From Bacteroidales bacterium (lineage in GTDB: Bacteria; Bacteroidota; Bacteroidia; Bacteroidales; Muribaculaceae): DNA of 29,279 nucleotides. Below are positions 1-10,012 of the stretch, piece by piece. The notes beneath the pieces are model-generated. The model was not told the origin of the DNA, did not search any database, and worked only from the letters and a program-made list of their open reading frames with translations. The position numbers were made by a program, and so were the translations under genes. How positions within the stretch are numbered: the stretch's first letter is position 1; every line of letters begins with the position of its first letter. The stretch is from assembly GCA_900766975.1 (NCBI GenBank), contig CAAFXO010000069.1, forward strand, positions 1-29,279, read 5' to 3'.

Positions 1-1
1 G

Positions 2-75
2 CGCTTCAGGATGGGCTTGAACCAACGACCCCCTGATTAACAGTCAGGTGCTCTAACCAACTGAGCTACTGAAGC
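2..75 (-). tRNA. tRNA-Asn (anticodon GTT)
   Basis: Read on the minus strand, a 7-bp acceptor stem (GCTTCAG with CTGAAGC) encloses a D arm (AGCTCAGTTGGTTAGAGC), an anticodon arm CTGACTGTTAATCAG with GTT in the loop, and a T arm containing GGTTCAAGCCC. The discriminator is G. The 3' end is at the window edge, so it cannot be seen whether CCA is encoded. A canonical Bacteroidetes promoter lies upstream on the same strand at 187-218. Confidence 0.96.
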
Positions 76-186
76 AAATATTTCTTACGAAAGAACTTGA
101 AATTTCAGAGCCTCTGCCCCGTCTGATTTCAAGCAAATATGTCCTCAAAACGACTCCCCGAGGGGCACTTTTTCGTTTTGACTCGG

Positions 187-218
187 CAAAATTACAAAAA
201 GTTTGGGAAACCACCAAA
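187..218 (-). promoter_or_regulatory. Promoter of tRNA-Asn
   Basis: On the minus strand, TTTG (218-215) is followed after 20 bp by TAATTTTG (194-187). This matches the Bacteroidetes primary sigma consensus TTTG-N(19-21)-TAnnTTTG. Transcription would start near 180, about 105 nt before the tRNA. Confidence 0.6.
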
Positions 219-297
219 TTTCCGAGAAAAATATTTGAAATAAAAAAGTCTCTTCACAAAATAAGGGGGTAATATAGAAAAAATCTTTGAAAAATGT

Positions 298-305
298 TAA
301 CTTTG
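298..305 (+). promoter_or_regulatory. Putative -7 box upstream of tamB
   Basis: TAACTTTG matches the TAnnTTTG -7 element about 50 bp before the tamB start. No well-spaced TTTG -33 element was found; the only TTTG nearby (286-289) is too close. The rest of 76-355 is AT-rich with no other feature recognised. Confidence 0.35.
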
Positions 306-355
306 TAGTTTGTTAGGTAAATTATGTAGTTTTTCAAACAAATCAAGCTTAACGA

Positions 356-3300
356 ATGGAAGAAGATCTACAGAATATAGAGGAAGAGGAGGCGCTGAAA
401 AGCGACGAGGCTTCCCGCCGGCTACGCAAGCCACGGAGATGGTATAACTATGTGCTGAGAGTAATACTCGCCATAGTTGTCTTCGTGTTGCTTATACCGG
501 TGATGCTCTATATTCCACCGATTCAGGATTTCGCCGTCGGAGTCGCCACCCGTCAGGTAAAAGCGAATACCGGCATGGATATCAGCATCGGGCGGTTGCG
601 ACTCTCCTTCCCGATCCGGGTGCATCTGCAAGATGTATATATAGTGGAGGCTACGGGCGACACGATGGTGCGAGCCCGCGAGGCGATAGCCGATGTGAAA
701 ATGATGCCCCTCCTCAAGATGGATGTCAAGCTCAATACGTTAAGACTCGATGATGGATATTACCGCATGGTGTCGGCAGACTCCTCGATGGTGATGGCGA
801 TACGCGCCGGCATGCTCGAGGTGGACGATAAGAGCGAAATGGACATCGCCACCTCACATCTTTCGATCAATAAAGCGCAACTTCGCGACGGGCACGTCTC
901 CTTATATATGAATGTATGGAAGAAGAAAGAGACACCCGACACGGCGGCATCACAGTCGGCACCCTTTGTGATCAAAGCCAACGATCTCGACTTGCAAAAC
1001 TTCACCTTCGGCATGTCGATGTTGCCGACTATCGACACTCTCAACCTGAAGATGCGCCACATCTCCCTGAGCGATGCACAAATCGACTTGGGTAAGAATA
1101 TCGTGGAATGGCGCCGCGCCTCGATGGCAGGTGGCGACATAACCTATCTGACACCGACAGCAGAATATATCAAGACACATCCGGCACCTCCACCGACACC
1201 CTCTACCGGTCCACCGATGCAGATCCGTGGTCACGAGATCGAGGCAGACTCGCTGCGCGTGCTCTACGCCGTGAAAGAGGCGAAGCCGCAACCCGGTTTT
1301 GATGCCTCCTACATCCAACTTGAGAATGTGTCGTTAGGGCTTCGCGACTTTTACAACGAATCCTCGACCGTGCGTCTCCCCATCACCCGACTCATCGGCA
1401 AAGAGCGTAGCGGGCTTCATATCACGCATGGCAAGGGGATGGTGGCTATCGACTCGATCGGTCTGAAATTGCAAGGATTGTCGATCCGCACTCCCTATAC
1501 GAGCATAGATGCCGATGCCGATGTACCCTTTGCGCTGATGGCACTTGAGCCGCACGCCGACATGATGGTGGCGGCAGAGGGTCACCTCGGTCTTGCCGAC
1601 ATCAACGCCTTCATGCCGGCACTCCGGGAGATTACCGCTATGGTGCCGGCAGGGAAACCTCTCAACATCGACATTCGTGCCGACGGCAGCCTCAGTGAGC
1701 TGACGGCAGAGCGGCTGAAGATTGAAATGCCGGGAGTAGTAAGAATCGGCGCCTCGGGCATAGTACGTAATCCATTAGACATCAACAAGATGCAGGCACG
1801 CATCAAATTCGATGGCGTGCTCAACGATCCGAGTGTGGCATCCAAGCTGATAGCTGTCAACGATATCACTATACCCTCACTCACCATCGACGGCAACGCC
1901 ACAGTCGATGGCAACGCCTACGGTGCTGACTTCCGACTCGCCACGCCACAAGGAGACTTGGCGGCTATGGGGAAGGTGGCGCTGACACCTGAGACCTATT
2001 CTGCCGATCTGACCGCCGTCGACTTCAACGTGGCGCAATTCATGCCCTCGATGGGTATCGGCGTGGTGAGTGCCAACATCGTAGCCAACGGCAGGGGATT
2101 CAACCCGATAAGTGGCAAGGCAGTGACCGATGCACAGATCAGAGTGGATCGTGTCGACTACAATCAGATGACACTCCGCGACATACGTATAGATGCCCTG
2201 ATCGATCAAGCCGGGGTGATCGCCCTCGATGCCAACTCGGCTAACCCGGGGCTCGACCTGATGGTGAGAGGTAGCGGAGAGATCCATCCCGAACTATACT
2301 CCTTCGACTTGGATGCCGACATACGCGATCTGGATCTGAAGCGTCTCGGCATGATCGACAGTGTCTGCTACGCCTCGGGTCGCATCGCGCTAAAAGGGTC
2401 GATGAGTCCCGACATGGAGGTGTGTGACATCGACTTGCGATCGAACTCACTCACAGGGTGTTATGGCAGCCAATACATCAATCTGCCGGAGGGGATCGAC
2501 CTGCGATTCATCGGCGATCCGGTCTCCACGCAGTTGGCACTTCGGACACAGCAAACCGACATAGACTTCCACGCCTCATCCGGACTCAAAGGGCTTATGG
2601 CATCAATGGATAAAGTGATGGCAGAGGTCAATCGTCAGATGGGAGCCAAATCACTTGAGATGACCAAGATAAGTCACGAACTGCCGACATTTGACTTGCG
2701 TCTGAACGCCTCGGGCCGAGGTTTGCTGAGTCAATTCTTGGAGCCGCAAGGGGTGATGCTCGACACGCTATATGCCGAGATCAGCAACGTCGACTCGCTG
2801 ATCAATGGGCGTGTCGGGGTATATAACATCAAGAGCACAGCGGCGAATATCGACACGGTGACCTTCAATATCGATCAGCGTGGCGACATGGTGGACTACC
2901 TGCTGCATGTCGGCAACCGCCGCGGCACGCTCGACGAATTTGCCAAGGTCGACCTGAGTGGCTATGCCGGTGCCAATCGTATGAGTGCCTTCCTCAAGCA
3001 GTGGAACATCAAGGGAGAGCAGGGTTATCGCATCGGTCTTACAGCCGCAATGCAAGACTCGATTGTCACCGCCCACATCACCCCCTTGAAGTCGACGATC
3101 GCATATCTGCCATGGTCGTTCAACAAAGACAACTACGTAGACTTCAACCTCAAGAACTTGCAGATGGAGGCGAAACTCGAAGCCAAATCGGCGGAGAGTA
3201 GCGTGCTGATCAAGACCGAGAAAGACCGTGAAGAGCGCAATAGCCTTGTGGTAAAGATCGAGAATCTCCATATCGAAGACTTCCTGCGCATGTCGGCAGT

Positions 3301-5239
3301 AGCTCCCCCGATGAAGGGCACACTCGACAGCGACCTTCGTGTGCTCTATCACGACAACCGATTTGTGGGTGGCGGCGACGTGTCGCTCCATAATCTATAT
3401 TATGAGAAGGCACGCATCGGCGACTTTGATCTCAACCTCAAGGCGGGATATGGCTTCGATATGTCGACCGACCTTCGTGCCGGACTCAAGATCAACGGCC
3501 AAGAGGCGGCATCGACCTACATCAGCCTCAAGCCGGGAGAGAACCAGGAGCTTCGTGCCGACACGGTAGGTATGTCGCTGACCCACTTTCCCTTGGACAT
3601 CGCCAACGGATTCTTGGACAATATGCTCGTGCTCGATGGCGATGTCAATGGCGACATGAGCCTTAGCGGTTCGCTGAGCAAACCGATCATCAACGGCGTG
3701 ATGAGTTTCGACTCCGTGACGGCACGAATCCCGCAATTTGACGCCACGCTGAAGGTGACCGATGACAAGCTCACGGTGGCGAACAACGTACTGGAGCTCA
3801 AAGACTTCGACATATATGGTGCCAACGACAATCCCTTGCAGCTCAATGGCACGGTCGATGCCAAAGACTTAGACAAGATGATGATCGACCTGAAGGCGAC
3901 TGCCACCGAGTTCCAGCTCATCAAGAGCAACAATCGTTCGCGAGGCGACATCTACGGCAAGATTTTCCTGACGCTGAATGCCGGGGTGAAGGGACCGATG
4001 CAGCGACTCGACGTCAATGCCGACCTTCGCGTGCTCGACAAGACCGATGCCACCTATCGACTCAACATGGCGCCGGCAGATCTGCAGGTATCGAACCAGG
4101 ATGACGTGGTAAGATTCGTCAACTACAACGACTCGGCAGCCATGGCGGCGAAAGACAGTGTGGTGGAATCGCCCCTCAACATGAAGATCAAGGCACAAGT
4201 GCAGATCGCTTCGGGCACTCACATAGCGGTGTTGCTATCATCCAACGGCACCGACAAGGTGGAGATCAACCCCACCGCTACTCTCAACTATAGCCAGAAC
4301 TATATGGGCGATATGACCATGACCGGCACGCTGAAACTGGGTGAGGGTTATGCTCGTTATGCCATACCGGTGGTGGGTGAGAAGAACTTCGCGTTCGACC
4401 CCAACAGCTCGATTACCTGGATGGGAGATGTGCTCAATCCCACCCTCGACATCACCGCCACCGACAAGGTGAAAGCCAATGTCAACGACGGCTCTAACTC
4501 CAGACTGGTAAACTTCGACGTCATACTTCATGCCACCAACACGCTTGAGACCCTGAACGTGGCGTTCGACCTCTCGACCAATGAGGATATCTCCATACAG
4601 AACGAGTTGCAGTCGATGAGTGCCGACCAGCGTCAGACGCAAGCCATGAACATGCTCCTCTATGGGCAATATACCGGTCAGAACACCAAGACCAACACCT
4701 CGGGAGAGAACATCCTCTACAGCTTCTTGGAATCGCAGCTCAACTCCTGGGCTGCCAAGGCTATCAAGGGAGTGGACCTCAGTTTCGGCGTCAACCAATA
4801 TGACAAGACTACCAACGGCGTCACCAACACCGAGACCAGCTATAGCTATCAGGTGTCAAAGACCCTCTTCAACAATCGCTTCAAGATACAAGTCGGGGGC
4901 AACTACTCCACCGATACCGACGATAGCGACATAGCCCAGAACCTTGTGAGCGATGTCAGCCTCGAATATGTGATCAAACAGTCGCAAAGCACCAATATGA
5001 GCGCCAAGCTATTCCGACACAGCGACTTTGAGAATATACTGGAGGGAGATATTACGGAGATGGGTGCCGGTATTGTGGTGAAGCGCCGCATTGAGACGCT
5101 GTCGAAATTCTTCAGTTTCTTACGCAAGCGCAAGAAGAAGACTACGACACCTGCCGCCGTCGAGAAGAGCGATAGCGTGGCATTGCCGGCACGTGTCGAC
5201 AGCATAAATAGCGGAGCCGAAGCTCCTGACACCAAATAG
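356..5239 (+). CDS. tamB: TamB-like translocation/assembly protein (DUF490 C-terminus)
   Basis: Predicted inner-membrane-anchored, periplasm-spanning protein of the AsmA/TamB bridge family, which with a TamA-type barrel helps outer-membrane protein assembly or lipid transport. The 1627-residue product has an acidic cytoplasmic N-terminus, one membrane anchor (about residues 31-53) and a long run of beta-rich repeats typical of a TamB groove. The TamB C-terminal domain covers roughly residues 1150-1560, with a charged tail after it. The size is normal for Bacteroidetes TamB. The start ATG at 356 precedes the basic/hydrophobic anchor at a sensible distance. The next gene starts 24 bp after the stop and encodes a TamA-like barrel, which supports the assignment. 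Function is inferred from family and context; whether it moves proteins or phospholipids cannot be read from the sequence. Confidence 0.93.
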   Translation: MEEDLQNIEEEEALKSDEASRRLRKPRRWYNYVLRVILAIVVFVLLIPVMLYIPPIQDFAVGVATRQVKANTGMDISIGRLRLSFPIRVHLQDVYIVEATGDTMVRAREAIADVKMMPLLKMDVKLNTLRLDDGYYRMVSADSSMVMAIRAGMLEVDDKSEMDIATSHLSINKAQLRDGHVSLYMNVWKKKETPDTAASQSAPFVIKANDLDLQNFTFGMSMLPTIDTLNLKMRHISLSDAQIDLGKNIVEWRRASMAGGDITYLTPTAEYIKTHPAPPPTPSTGPPMQIRGHEIEADSLRVLYAVKEAKPQPGFDASYIQLENVSLGLRDFYNESSTVRLPITRLIGKERSGLHITHGKGMVAIDSIGLKLQGLSIRTPYTSIDADADVPFALMALEPHADMMVAAEGHLGLADINAFMPALREITAMVPAGKPLNIDIRADGSLSELTAERLKIEMPGVVRIGASGIVRNPLDINKMQARIKFDGVLNDPSVASKLIAVNDITIPSLTIDGNATVDGNAYGADFRLATPQGDLAAMGKVALTPETYSADLTAVDFNVAQFMPSMGIGVVSANIVANGRGFNPISGKAVTDAQIRVDRVDYNQMTLRDIRIDALIDQAGVIALDANSANPGLDLMVRGSGEIHPELYSFDLDADIRDLDLKRLGMIDSVCYASGRIALKGSMSPDMEVCDIDLRSNSLTGCYGSQYINLPEGIDLRFIGDPVSTQLALRTQQTDIDFHASSGLKGLMASMDKVMAEVNRQMGAKSLEMTKISHELPTFDLRLNASGRGLLSQFLEPQGVMLDTLYAEISNVDSLINGRVGVYNIKSTAANIDTVTFNIDQRGDMVDYLLHVGNRRGTLDEFAKVDLSGYAGANRMSAFLKQWNIKGEQGYRIGLTAAMQDSIVTAHITPLKSTIAYLPWSFNKDNYVDFNLKNLQMEAKLEAKSAESSVLIKTEKDREERNSLVVKIENLHIEDFLRMSAVAPPMKGTLDSDLRVLYHDNRFVGGGDVSLHNLYYEKARIGDFDLNLKAGYGFDMSTDLRAGLKINGQEAASTYISLKPGENQELRADTVGMSLTHFPLDIANGFLDNMLVLDGDVNGDMSLSGSLSKPIINGVMSFDSVTARIPQFDATLKVTDDKLTVANNVLELKDFDIYGANDNPLQLNGTVDAKDLDKMMIDLKATATEFQLIKSNNRSRGDIYGKIFLTLNAGVKGPMQRLDVNADLRVLDKTDATYRLNMAPADLQVSNQDDVVRFVNYNDSAAMAAKDSVVESPLNMKIKAQVQIASGTHIAVLLSSNGTDKVEINPTATLNYSQNYMGDMTMTGTLKLGEGYARYAIPVVGEKNFAFDPNSSITWMGDVLNPTLDITATDKVKANVNDGSNSRLVNFDVILHATNTLETLNVAFDLSTNEDISIQNELQSMSADQRQTQAMNMLLYGQYTGQNTKTNTSGENILYSFLESQLNSWAAKAIKGVDLSFGVNQYDKTTNGVTNTETSYSYQVSKTLFNNRFKIQVGGNYSTDTDDSDIAQNLVSDVSLEYVIKQSQSTNMSAKLFRHSDFENILEGDITEMGAGIVVKRRIETLSKFFSFLRKRKKKTTTPAAVEKSDSVALPARVDSINSGAEAPDTK

Positions 5240-5263
5240 GATGAGAGAGGAGAGAACGATAAT

Positions 5264-7591
5264 ATGAGAAAAAAGAGCAAATATATAATAAGGTGTGTTA
5301 CGCTGCTGATCGTCGCCGTCGTGGTGATGATGCTCTCCTCATGCTCGACGACGCGGAGGATCCCCCAGGGCGAACTGCTCTACAACGGAATGTCGATACA
5401 TATCGACGCTCCGGATGGAGAGCGGCTTCCCGACGAATTGAAGAGCGACCTTACCACCTCGGTCAATGTCAAGCCCAACAACCCCTGGCCTCTAATCTCC
5501 CCCTACAAGAGGAGTCCACTGCCGATCGGGCTTTGGGTCTACAACAACTGGAACGACTCCGCCAAGGGTCTGAAGGGTTGGCTCTACGATAAGCTTGTGG
5601 CGCAACCGGTGCTCGTGAGCGATGTCAAGCCGGAGACACGCCTCAAGATGCTCAAATCCATCCTCCACAACAATGGATATTTCGACTCATCGGTGAGCTA
5701 TGAGTTGCTCAACCGGGAAGGGTCGAAGAAGGGTAAACTTGACTATAAAGTCGAGACCGGCACCCCCTACCCTATCGACACCATCGTATATTTCAACGAC
5801 GACAGTTCGGCGATCAAGCACTTCATCGACTCGGTGGCGAGGATGAGTAGCTACTTGGTGAAGGGTGAGAGATTTTGTGTCGACTCCCTCTCGGCGGAGC
5901 GAGTGAGGATAGCCAACGCCATGCGCAACAGGGGCTATTACTACTTCCGCCCCGAGTATATCGAGTTTCTTGCCGACAGTGTCAGCACCCCGAAGAGTAT
6001 CGGGCTGAAGATGGTATTGTCAGACAAGACTCCCCATCTCGCCACGCTAAAATGGAAGACCGGCAAGGTCCACACGACCCTCTTGCGGCGCAGCAAGCGC
6101 AATCCCGGCACGCCCGACACGTTGCAGACCGAGCGTGGCGAATTGGTGGTGTATCGCCCGCAACATCTGCGTAAGAACCTGATACCCTCGTGCATCAGCT
6201 TCAGAGAGGGTCGCACCTTCTCGGTGCGGCAGATGGACCGTACGCAGACGCGCCTCTCGCGCCTCGGCATCTTCGGAAGCATCGAGATACAACCCATCCC
6301 GGTTGACACTACCGACGAGAATCCCACCCTCGATGTCTACATCACTTGCCGCTATGAGCGACCCATCGAGGCATCTATCGAGATGAACCTCACCTCGAAA
6401 TCAAACTCCTATCTCGGTCCGGGTCTTATCTTCGGACTCACCCACCACAACCTATTCGGCGGCGCTGAAGTGCTCAACGTGCAACTCAACGGCAGCTACG
6501 AATGGCAGACCGGCAGAAACAAATCGTCGGTGCTCAATAGCTATGAGATCGGCGCCTCTGCTTCGTTGGCATTCCCGCGACTCTTGGCGCCCAACTGGAT
6601 CCGCCGCACCAAGCGCGAGCTCAACTGGACCACCATCTCGCTGAAAGCCGACTTTCTGAACCGACCCCACTACTTCCGGATGGCGGAATTCTCTACCGGC
6701 ATCACCTACGACTGGAACCATAACCGCAATGTAACCAACCAGTTTACCCCCTTCAAGATATCCTACACCAAGCTGCTGAAGACCACTGAGACCTTCGACT
6801 CAATCATGCGAGAGAATCCGGCGGTGGCGCTGAGCTTCCAGAGCCAATTCATCCCCGAGATGAGCTATACCTACAACTATGACAAATGGCTCGAAAAGGA
6901 GAAGAACAATGGTTTCCATCTGCAATTTACTGTCAAAGAGGGTGGCAACATCTTCTGGGGGCTTTGGCGGATGTGTGGCGTCAAAGGGCAGAAAGAGCTC
7001 TTCGGTATGCCCTTCTCACAGTTCGTCAAGGCGCAAGCTCAACTCACCTATAATCATCGACTTATCGCCGGGACAAACCATTGGCTTGTGGCTCGACTCT
7101 TCGTTGGCGGGGCTCATGCCTACGGCAACTCCTCGGAGGTGCCCTACTCCGAGCAGTTCTATATCGGCGGTGCCAACTCGATACGCGCCTTCACGGTGCG
7201 GTCGGTCGGTCCGGGATGTTACCATGCCCCCAAGAGCGACAAGAATGGCTACTTCGACCAGACCGGTACGTTCAAGTTGGAGCTGAATGCCGAATATCGG
7301 TTCCCGATCTTCAGCATCATCCATGGGGCACTTTTCGTCGACGCCGGTAATATCTGGCTGCTCAAGGATGACCCACAGCGTCCCGGTGGGACTATCGACG
7401 GCAAGCGATTCTTCAAAGACCTGGCACTCGGCACGGGAATCGGACTTCGTGTCGACCTGGGTATGCTCGTGATCCGTGGCGACTTGGGCTATGGGGTGCA
7501 TGCCCCCTACGACACGGGCAACAGCGGCTACTTCAACATCAAGCCGAAAGATGCCTTTGCCTTCCACTTGGCGATAGGTTATCCATTCTAA
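5264..7591 (+). CDS. tamL: TamL-like outer-membrane lipoprotein, BamA/TamA (Omp85) family
   Basis: Omp85-superfamily barrel expected to work with TamB. The N-terminus is a lipoprotein signal (basic MRKKSK, hydrophobic stretch, lipobox LSSC with Cys27). TamA proper has a Sec signal; Bacteroidetes carry a lipidated TamA-like protein described as TamL, and this fits that description. Residues of about 30-350 are POTRA-like periplasmic sequence. The rest is a surface-antigen (D15/BamA) barrel with late strands such as GNIWLLKDD and a terminal aromatic residue (AIGYPF), the usual outer-membrane beta signal. At 775 residues it is full length. It is 24 bp downstream of tamB and 7 bp upstream of a small basic membrane protein, so the three are probably one operon. 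The gene symbol rests on this resemblance plus the tamB linkage. Confidence 0.88.
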   Translation: MRKKSKYIIRCVTLLIVAVVVMMLSSCSTTRRIPQGELLYNGMSIHIDAPDGERLPDELKSDLTTSVNVKPNNPWPLISPYKRSPLPIGLWVYNNWNDSAKGLKGWLYDKLVAQPVLVSDVKPETRLKMLKSILHNNGYFDSSVSYELLNREGSKKGKLDYKVETGTPYPIDTIVYFNDDSSAIKHFIDSVARMSSYLVKGERFCVDSLSAERVRIANAMRNRGYYYFRPEYIEFLADSVSTPKSIGLKMVLSDKTPHLATLKWKTGKVHTTLLRRSKRNPGTPDTLQTERGELVVYRPQHLRKNLIPSCISFREGRTFSVRQMDRTQTRLSRLGIFGSIEIQPIPVDTTDENPTLDVYITCRYERPIEASIEMNLTSKSNSYLGPGLIFGLTHHNLFGGAEVLNVQLNGSYEWQTGRNKSSVLNSYEIGASASLAFPRLLAPNWIRRTKRELNWTTISLKADFLNRPHYFRMAEFSTGITYDWNHNRNVTNQFTPFKISYTKLLKTTETFDSIMRENPAVALSFQSQFIPEMSYTYNYDKWLEKEKNNGFHLQFTVKEGGNIFWGLWRMCGVKGQKELFGMPFSQFVKAQAQLTYNHRLIAGTNHWLVARLFVGGAHAYGNSSEVPYSEQFYIGGANSIRAFTVRSVGPGCYHAPKSDKNGYFDQTGTFKLELNAEYRFPIFSIIHGALFVDAGNIWLLKDDPQRPGGTIDGKRFFKDLALGTGIGLRVDLGMLVIRGDLGYGVHAPYDTGNSGYFNIKPKDAFAFHLAIGYPF

Positions 7592-7598
7592 GAGCGCA

Positions 7599-8012
7599 AT
7601 GAAGAAATTATCTCGCAACGAACGCATCGGAGCAGGCGTTATCGCCCTGATAGCCATCATTTTGATAGTTATCACCTATCTGATAGCCGGAAGTCGAGTG
7701 GGCAGAGATGCCGCCGGCGACGTGACCATAACCATAGAGCAAAAGAGCAACACCACCCAAAGCCGGAAAGAATCCCAATCCAAGTCCAAAGAGGGGGCCT
7801 CCAACGCCGAATCCGACACCACCAAGAGGAAGAAGGGAAAGAGCGGCAAGAAAAGCAAGCGCGGGAAGAGCGGCAAGAAAGGCTCAAAAACCAAATCGCT
7901 AAGAGAGAGAGAAGCCAATCCAACGCCACCCCGCGACCTCCTACGCGACACCATCCCCACCAACCCTAATCCCCAAAAATTTAAGAGCGCGCTCTTAAGG
8001 AACGCGCTCTAA
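7599..8012 (+). CDS. Small basic single-pass membrane protein, unknown function
   Basis: The 137-residue product has one transmembrane helix (about residues 10-30). After it comes a low-complexity Lys/Ser/Gly tail with repeated KSGKK and KSKRGKS blocks, then a Pro-rich end. I do not recognise a domain. It starts 7 bp after tamL and is probably co-transcribed with tamB-tamL. The last codons (KSALLRNAL then TAA) are made entirely by copies of the dispersed AGAGCGCG-type motif at 7981-8024, so the natural C-terminus may have been replaced by a repeat. The strong Lys bias could also mean a partly relaxed coding sequence, but the reading frame is intact and tightly spaced to tamL. Confidence 0.7.
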   Translation: MKKLSRNERIGAGVIALIAIILIVITYLIAGSRVGRDAAGDVTITIEQKSNTTQSRKESQSKSKEGASNAESDTTKRKKGKSGKKSKRGKSGKKGSKTKSLREREANPTPPRDLLRDTIPTNPNPQKFKSALLRNAL

Positions 8013-8024
8013 GGAACGCGCTCT
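7981..8024. repeat. AGAGCGCG-type motif cluster (one palindrome plus two 14-bp repeats)
   Basis: 7981-7998 is a perfect 18-bp palindrome (TTAAGAGCG and its complement). It is followed by two perfect tandem copies of AAGGAACGCGCTCT (7997-8010 and 8011-8024). The same core appears in either orientation at 15584, 15603, 20258, 23809 and (degenerate) 27443, always at a gene edge. Here it overlaps the end of the small membrane-protein gene. Confidence 0.75.
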
Positions 8025-8084
8025 AAAATCATAAAATAGCATGTGATGGGTGGGGTAGATTGTAAAAAGGGGGATAAAAGTGTG

Positions 8085-8112
8085 TTGTATAACATATTTT
8101 TTTGTAACTTTG
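8085..8112 (+). promoter_or_regulatory. Promoter of typA
   Basis: TTG (8085-8087), 17 bp, then TAACTTTG (8105-8112), a good Bacteroidetes-type promoter. The expected start near 8119 leaves a short leader of about 15 nt containing AAAGGAA just before the typA ATG. Confidence 0.65.
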
Positions 8113-8133
8113 CAAAATCAAAGGAAATAACAA

Positions 8134-9945
8134 ATGCAAAACATTCGCAACATCGCCATCATCGCCCATGTGGACCATGGCAAAACTACCCTTGTAGACA
8201 AGATGCTACTCGCCGGCCATCTCTTCAGAGATAACCAAACCACCGGGGAGCTGATACTTGACAACAACGACTTGGAACGCGAGCGCGGTATCACAATACT
8301 CTCGAAGAACGTGTCGATCAACTATAAAGACACCAAGATCAACATCATAGACACTCCGGGACACGCCGACTTCGGCGGCGAAGTGGAGCGCGTGCTCAAT
8401 ATGGCAGATGGCTGTCTGCTGCTCGTCGACGCCTTCGAAGGGCCGATGCCGCAGACTCGTTTCGTGTTGCAAAAGGCCATCTCGATGGGGCTGAAGCCGG
8501 TGGTGGTAATCAACAAGGTCGACAAGCCCAACTGCCGTCCCGACGAAGTCAACGAGATGGTATTCGATCTGATGTTCAACCTCGACGCTACGGAAGATCA
8601 GCTCGACTTCCCGACGATCTACGGTTCGGCGAAGCAAAACTGGATGAGCACCGACTGGCGCGAGCCGACCGACAACATCACCCCGCTGCTCGACGCCATC
8701 ATCGACTACATACCGTCGCCACGCAAGATCGAGGGGGATCCCCAAATGCTCATCACGAGCCTCGACTATAGCAACTACGTAGGACGTATCGCCGTGGGAC
8801 GCGTGCACCGAGGCACCCTCCGCGAGGGTATGGAGATCGGACTCTGCAAGAAAGATGGGAGCGTAAGCCGCCAGAAGATCAAAGAACTTCACACCTTCGA
8901 AGGTATGGGGCGCAAGCGCACCGAGTCTGTAGAGAGCGGCGACATCTGCGCCATCGTCGGGCTCGACGGTTTCGAGATTGGCGACACCATCTCCCTCTAC
9001 GACCATCCCGAACCGCTACCCCGCATCGCCATCGACGAGCCCACCATGTCGATGACCTTCACCATCAACGACAGTCCCTTCTTCGGCAAAGATGGTAAAT
9101 ATGTCACATCTCGTCATATCCAAGAGCGCCTCGAGCGCGAACTCGACAAGAACCTGGCACTCCGCGTTGAGAAGGGTGAACGCGAAGATGCATGGCAGGT
9201 CTATGGCCGCGGTGTGCTCCACCTTTCCATTCTGATTGAGACCATGCGTCGCGAAGGATACGAACTGCAGGTGGGACAGCCCAAGGTAATCATCAAAGAG
9301 ATCGACGGCGTGAAATGCGAGCCGATAGAGGCGCTGAGCATCAACGTGCCCGAAGAATACAGCTCCAAAGTCATCGACATGGTGACCCGCCGCAAAGGGG
9401 ACATCCTCTCGATGGACACGCGCAACGACCGCATAGACATCGAATTCCAGATACCCTCGCGTGGCATCATCGGCTTGCGCAACAACGTGCTGACCGGCAC
9501 CGCCGGCGAAGCCATCATGGCACACCGCTTCTTGGAATACCAGCCTTGGAAAGGGGATATCGAGCGCCGCACCAACGGTTCGCTGATAGCCATGGAGGGT
9601 GGCACAAGCTACGCCTACGCCCTTGACAAACTGCAAGACCGCGGTCGCTTCTTCATCTTCCCGCAAGAAGATGTATATGCCGGCCAGGTGGTAGGCGAGA
9701 GTGCCAAAGACAGGGACATCCCGGTGAACGTCACCAAATCGAAAAAGCTGACCAACATGCGTGCCTCCGGAGCGGATGAGAAAGCGAAGATCGTGCCGCC
9801 GGTAGTCTTCTCCTTGGAAGAAGCCTTAGAATACATCAAAGAAGACGAATACGTAGAAGTAACGCCCAACCACCTACGCATCCGCAAAATAATCTTAGAC
9901 GAAAACGAGCGCAAACGCGCCAACCGCAACGCATCCGGCATTTAA
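8134..9945 (+). CDS. typA: Ribosome-associated translational GTPase TypA/BipA
   Basis: Translation-factor GTPase related to EF-G and LepA, which binds the ribosome and aids large-subunit assembly and stress adaptation. All GTPase motifs are visible: P-loop AHVDHGKT (residues 11-18), switch I GITI (52-55), DTPGH (73-77) and NKVD (127-130). EF-G-like domains II, III and V follow, then the TypA-specific C-terminal domain with the conserved RASGADEK region near the end. The length of 603 residues equals the family norm. It is transcribed alone from its own promoter and ends at a bidirectional terminator shared with the convergent gene. Nothing unusual was seen. Confidence 0.98.
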   Translation: MQNIRNIAIIAHVDHGKTTLVDKMLLAGHLFRDNQTTGELILDNNDLERERGITILSKNVSINYKDTKINIIDTPGHADFGGEVERVLNMADGCLLLVDAFEGPMPQTRFVLQKAISMGLKPVVVINKVDKPNCRPDEVNEMVFDLMFNLDATEDQLDFPTIYGSAKQNWMSTDWREPTDNITPLLDAIIDYIPSPRKIEGDPQMLITSLDYSNYVGRIAVGRVHRGTLREGMEIGLCKKDGSVSRQKIKELHTFEGMGRKRTESVESGDICAIVGLDGFEIGDTISLYDHPEPLPRIAIDEPTMSMTFTINDSPFFGKDGKYVTSRHIQERLERELDKNLALRVEKGEREDAWQVYGRGVLHLSILIETMRREGYELQVGQPKVIIKEIDGVKCEPIEALSINVPEEYSSKVIDMVTRRKGDILSMDTRNDRIDIEFQIPSRGIIGLRNNVLTGTAGEAIMAHRFLEYQPWKGDIERRTNGSLIAMEGGTSYAYALDKLQDRGRFFIFPQEDVYAGQVVGESAKDRDIPVNVTKSKKLTNMRASGADEKAKIVPPVVFSLEEALEYIKEDEYVEVTPNHLRIRKIILDENERKRANRNASGI

Positions 9946-10012
9946 CAGAACAGTCTGCAGAAAGCCGACAGCGCAATAAGGATCAAGATTGGCGTCATAC
10001 GCTAAGAAATAA

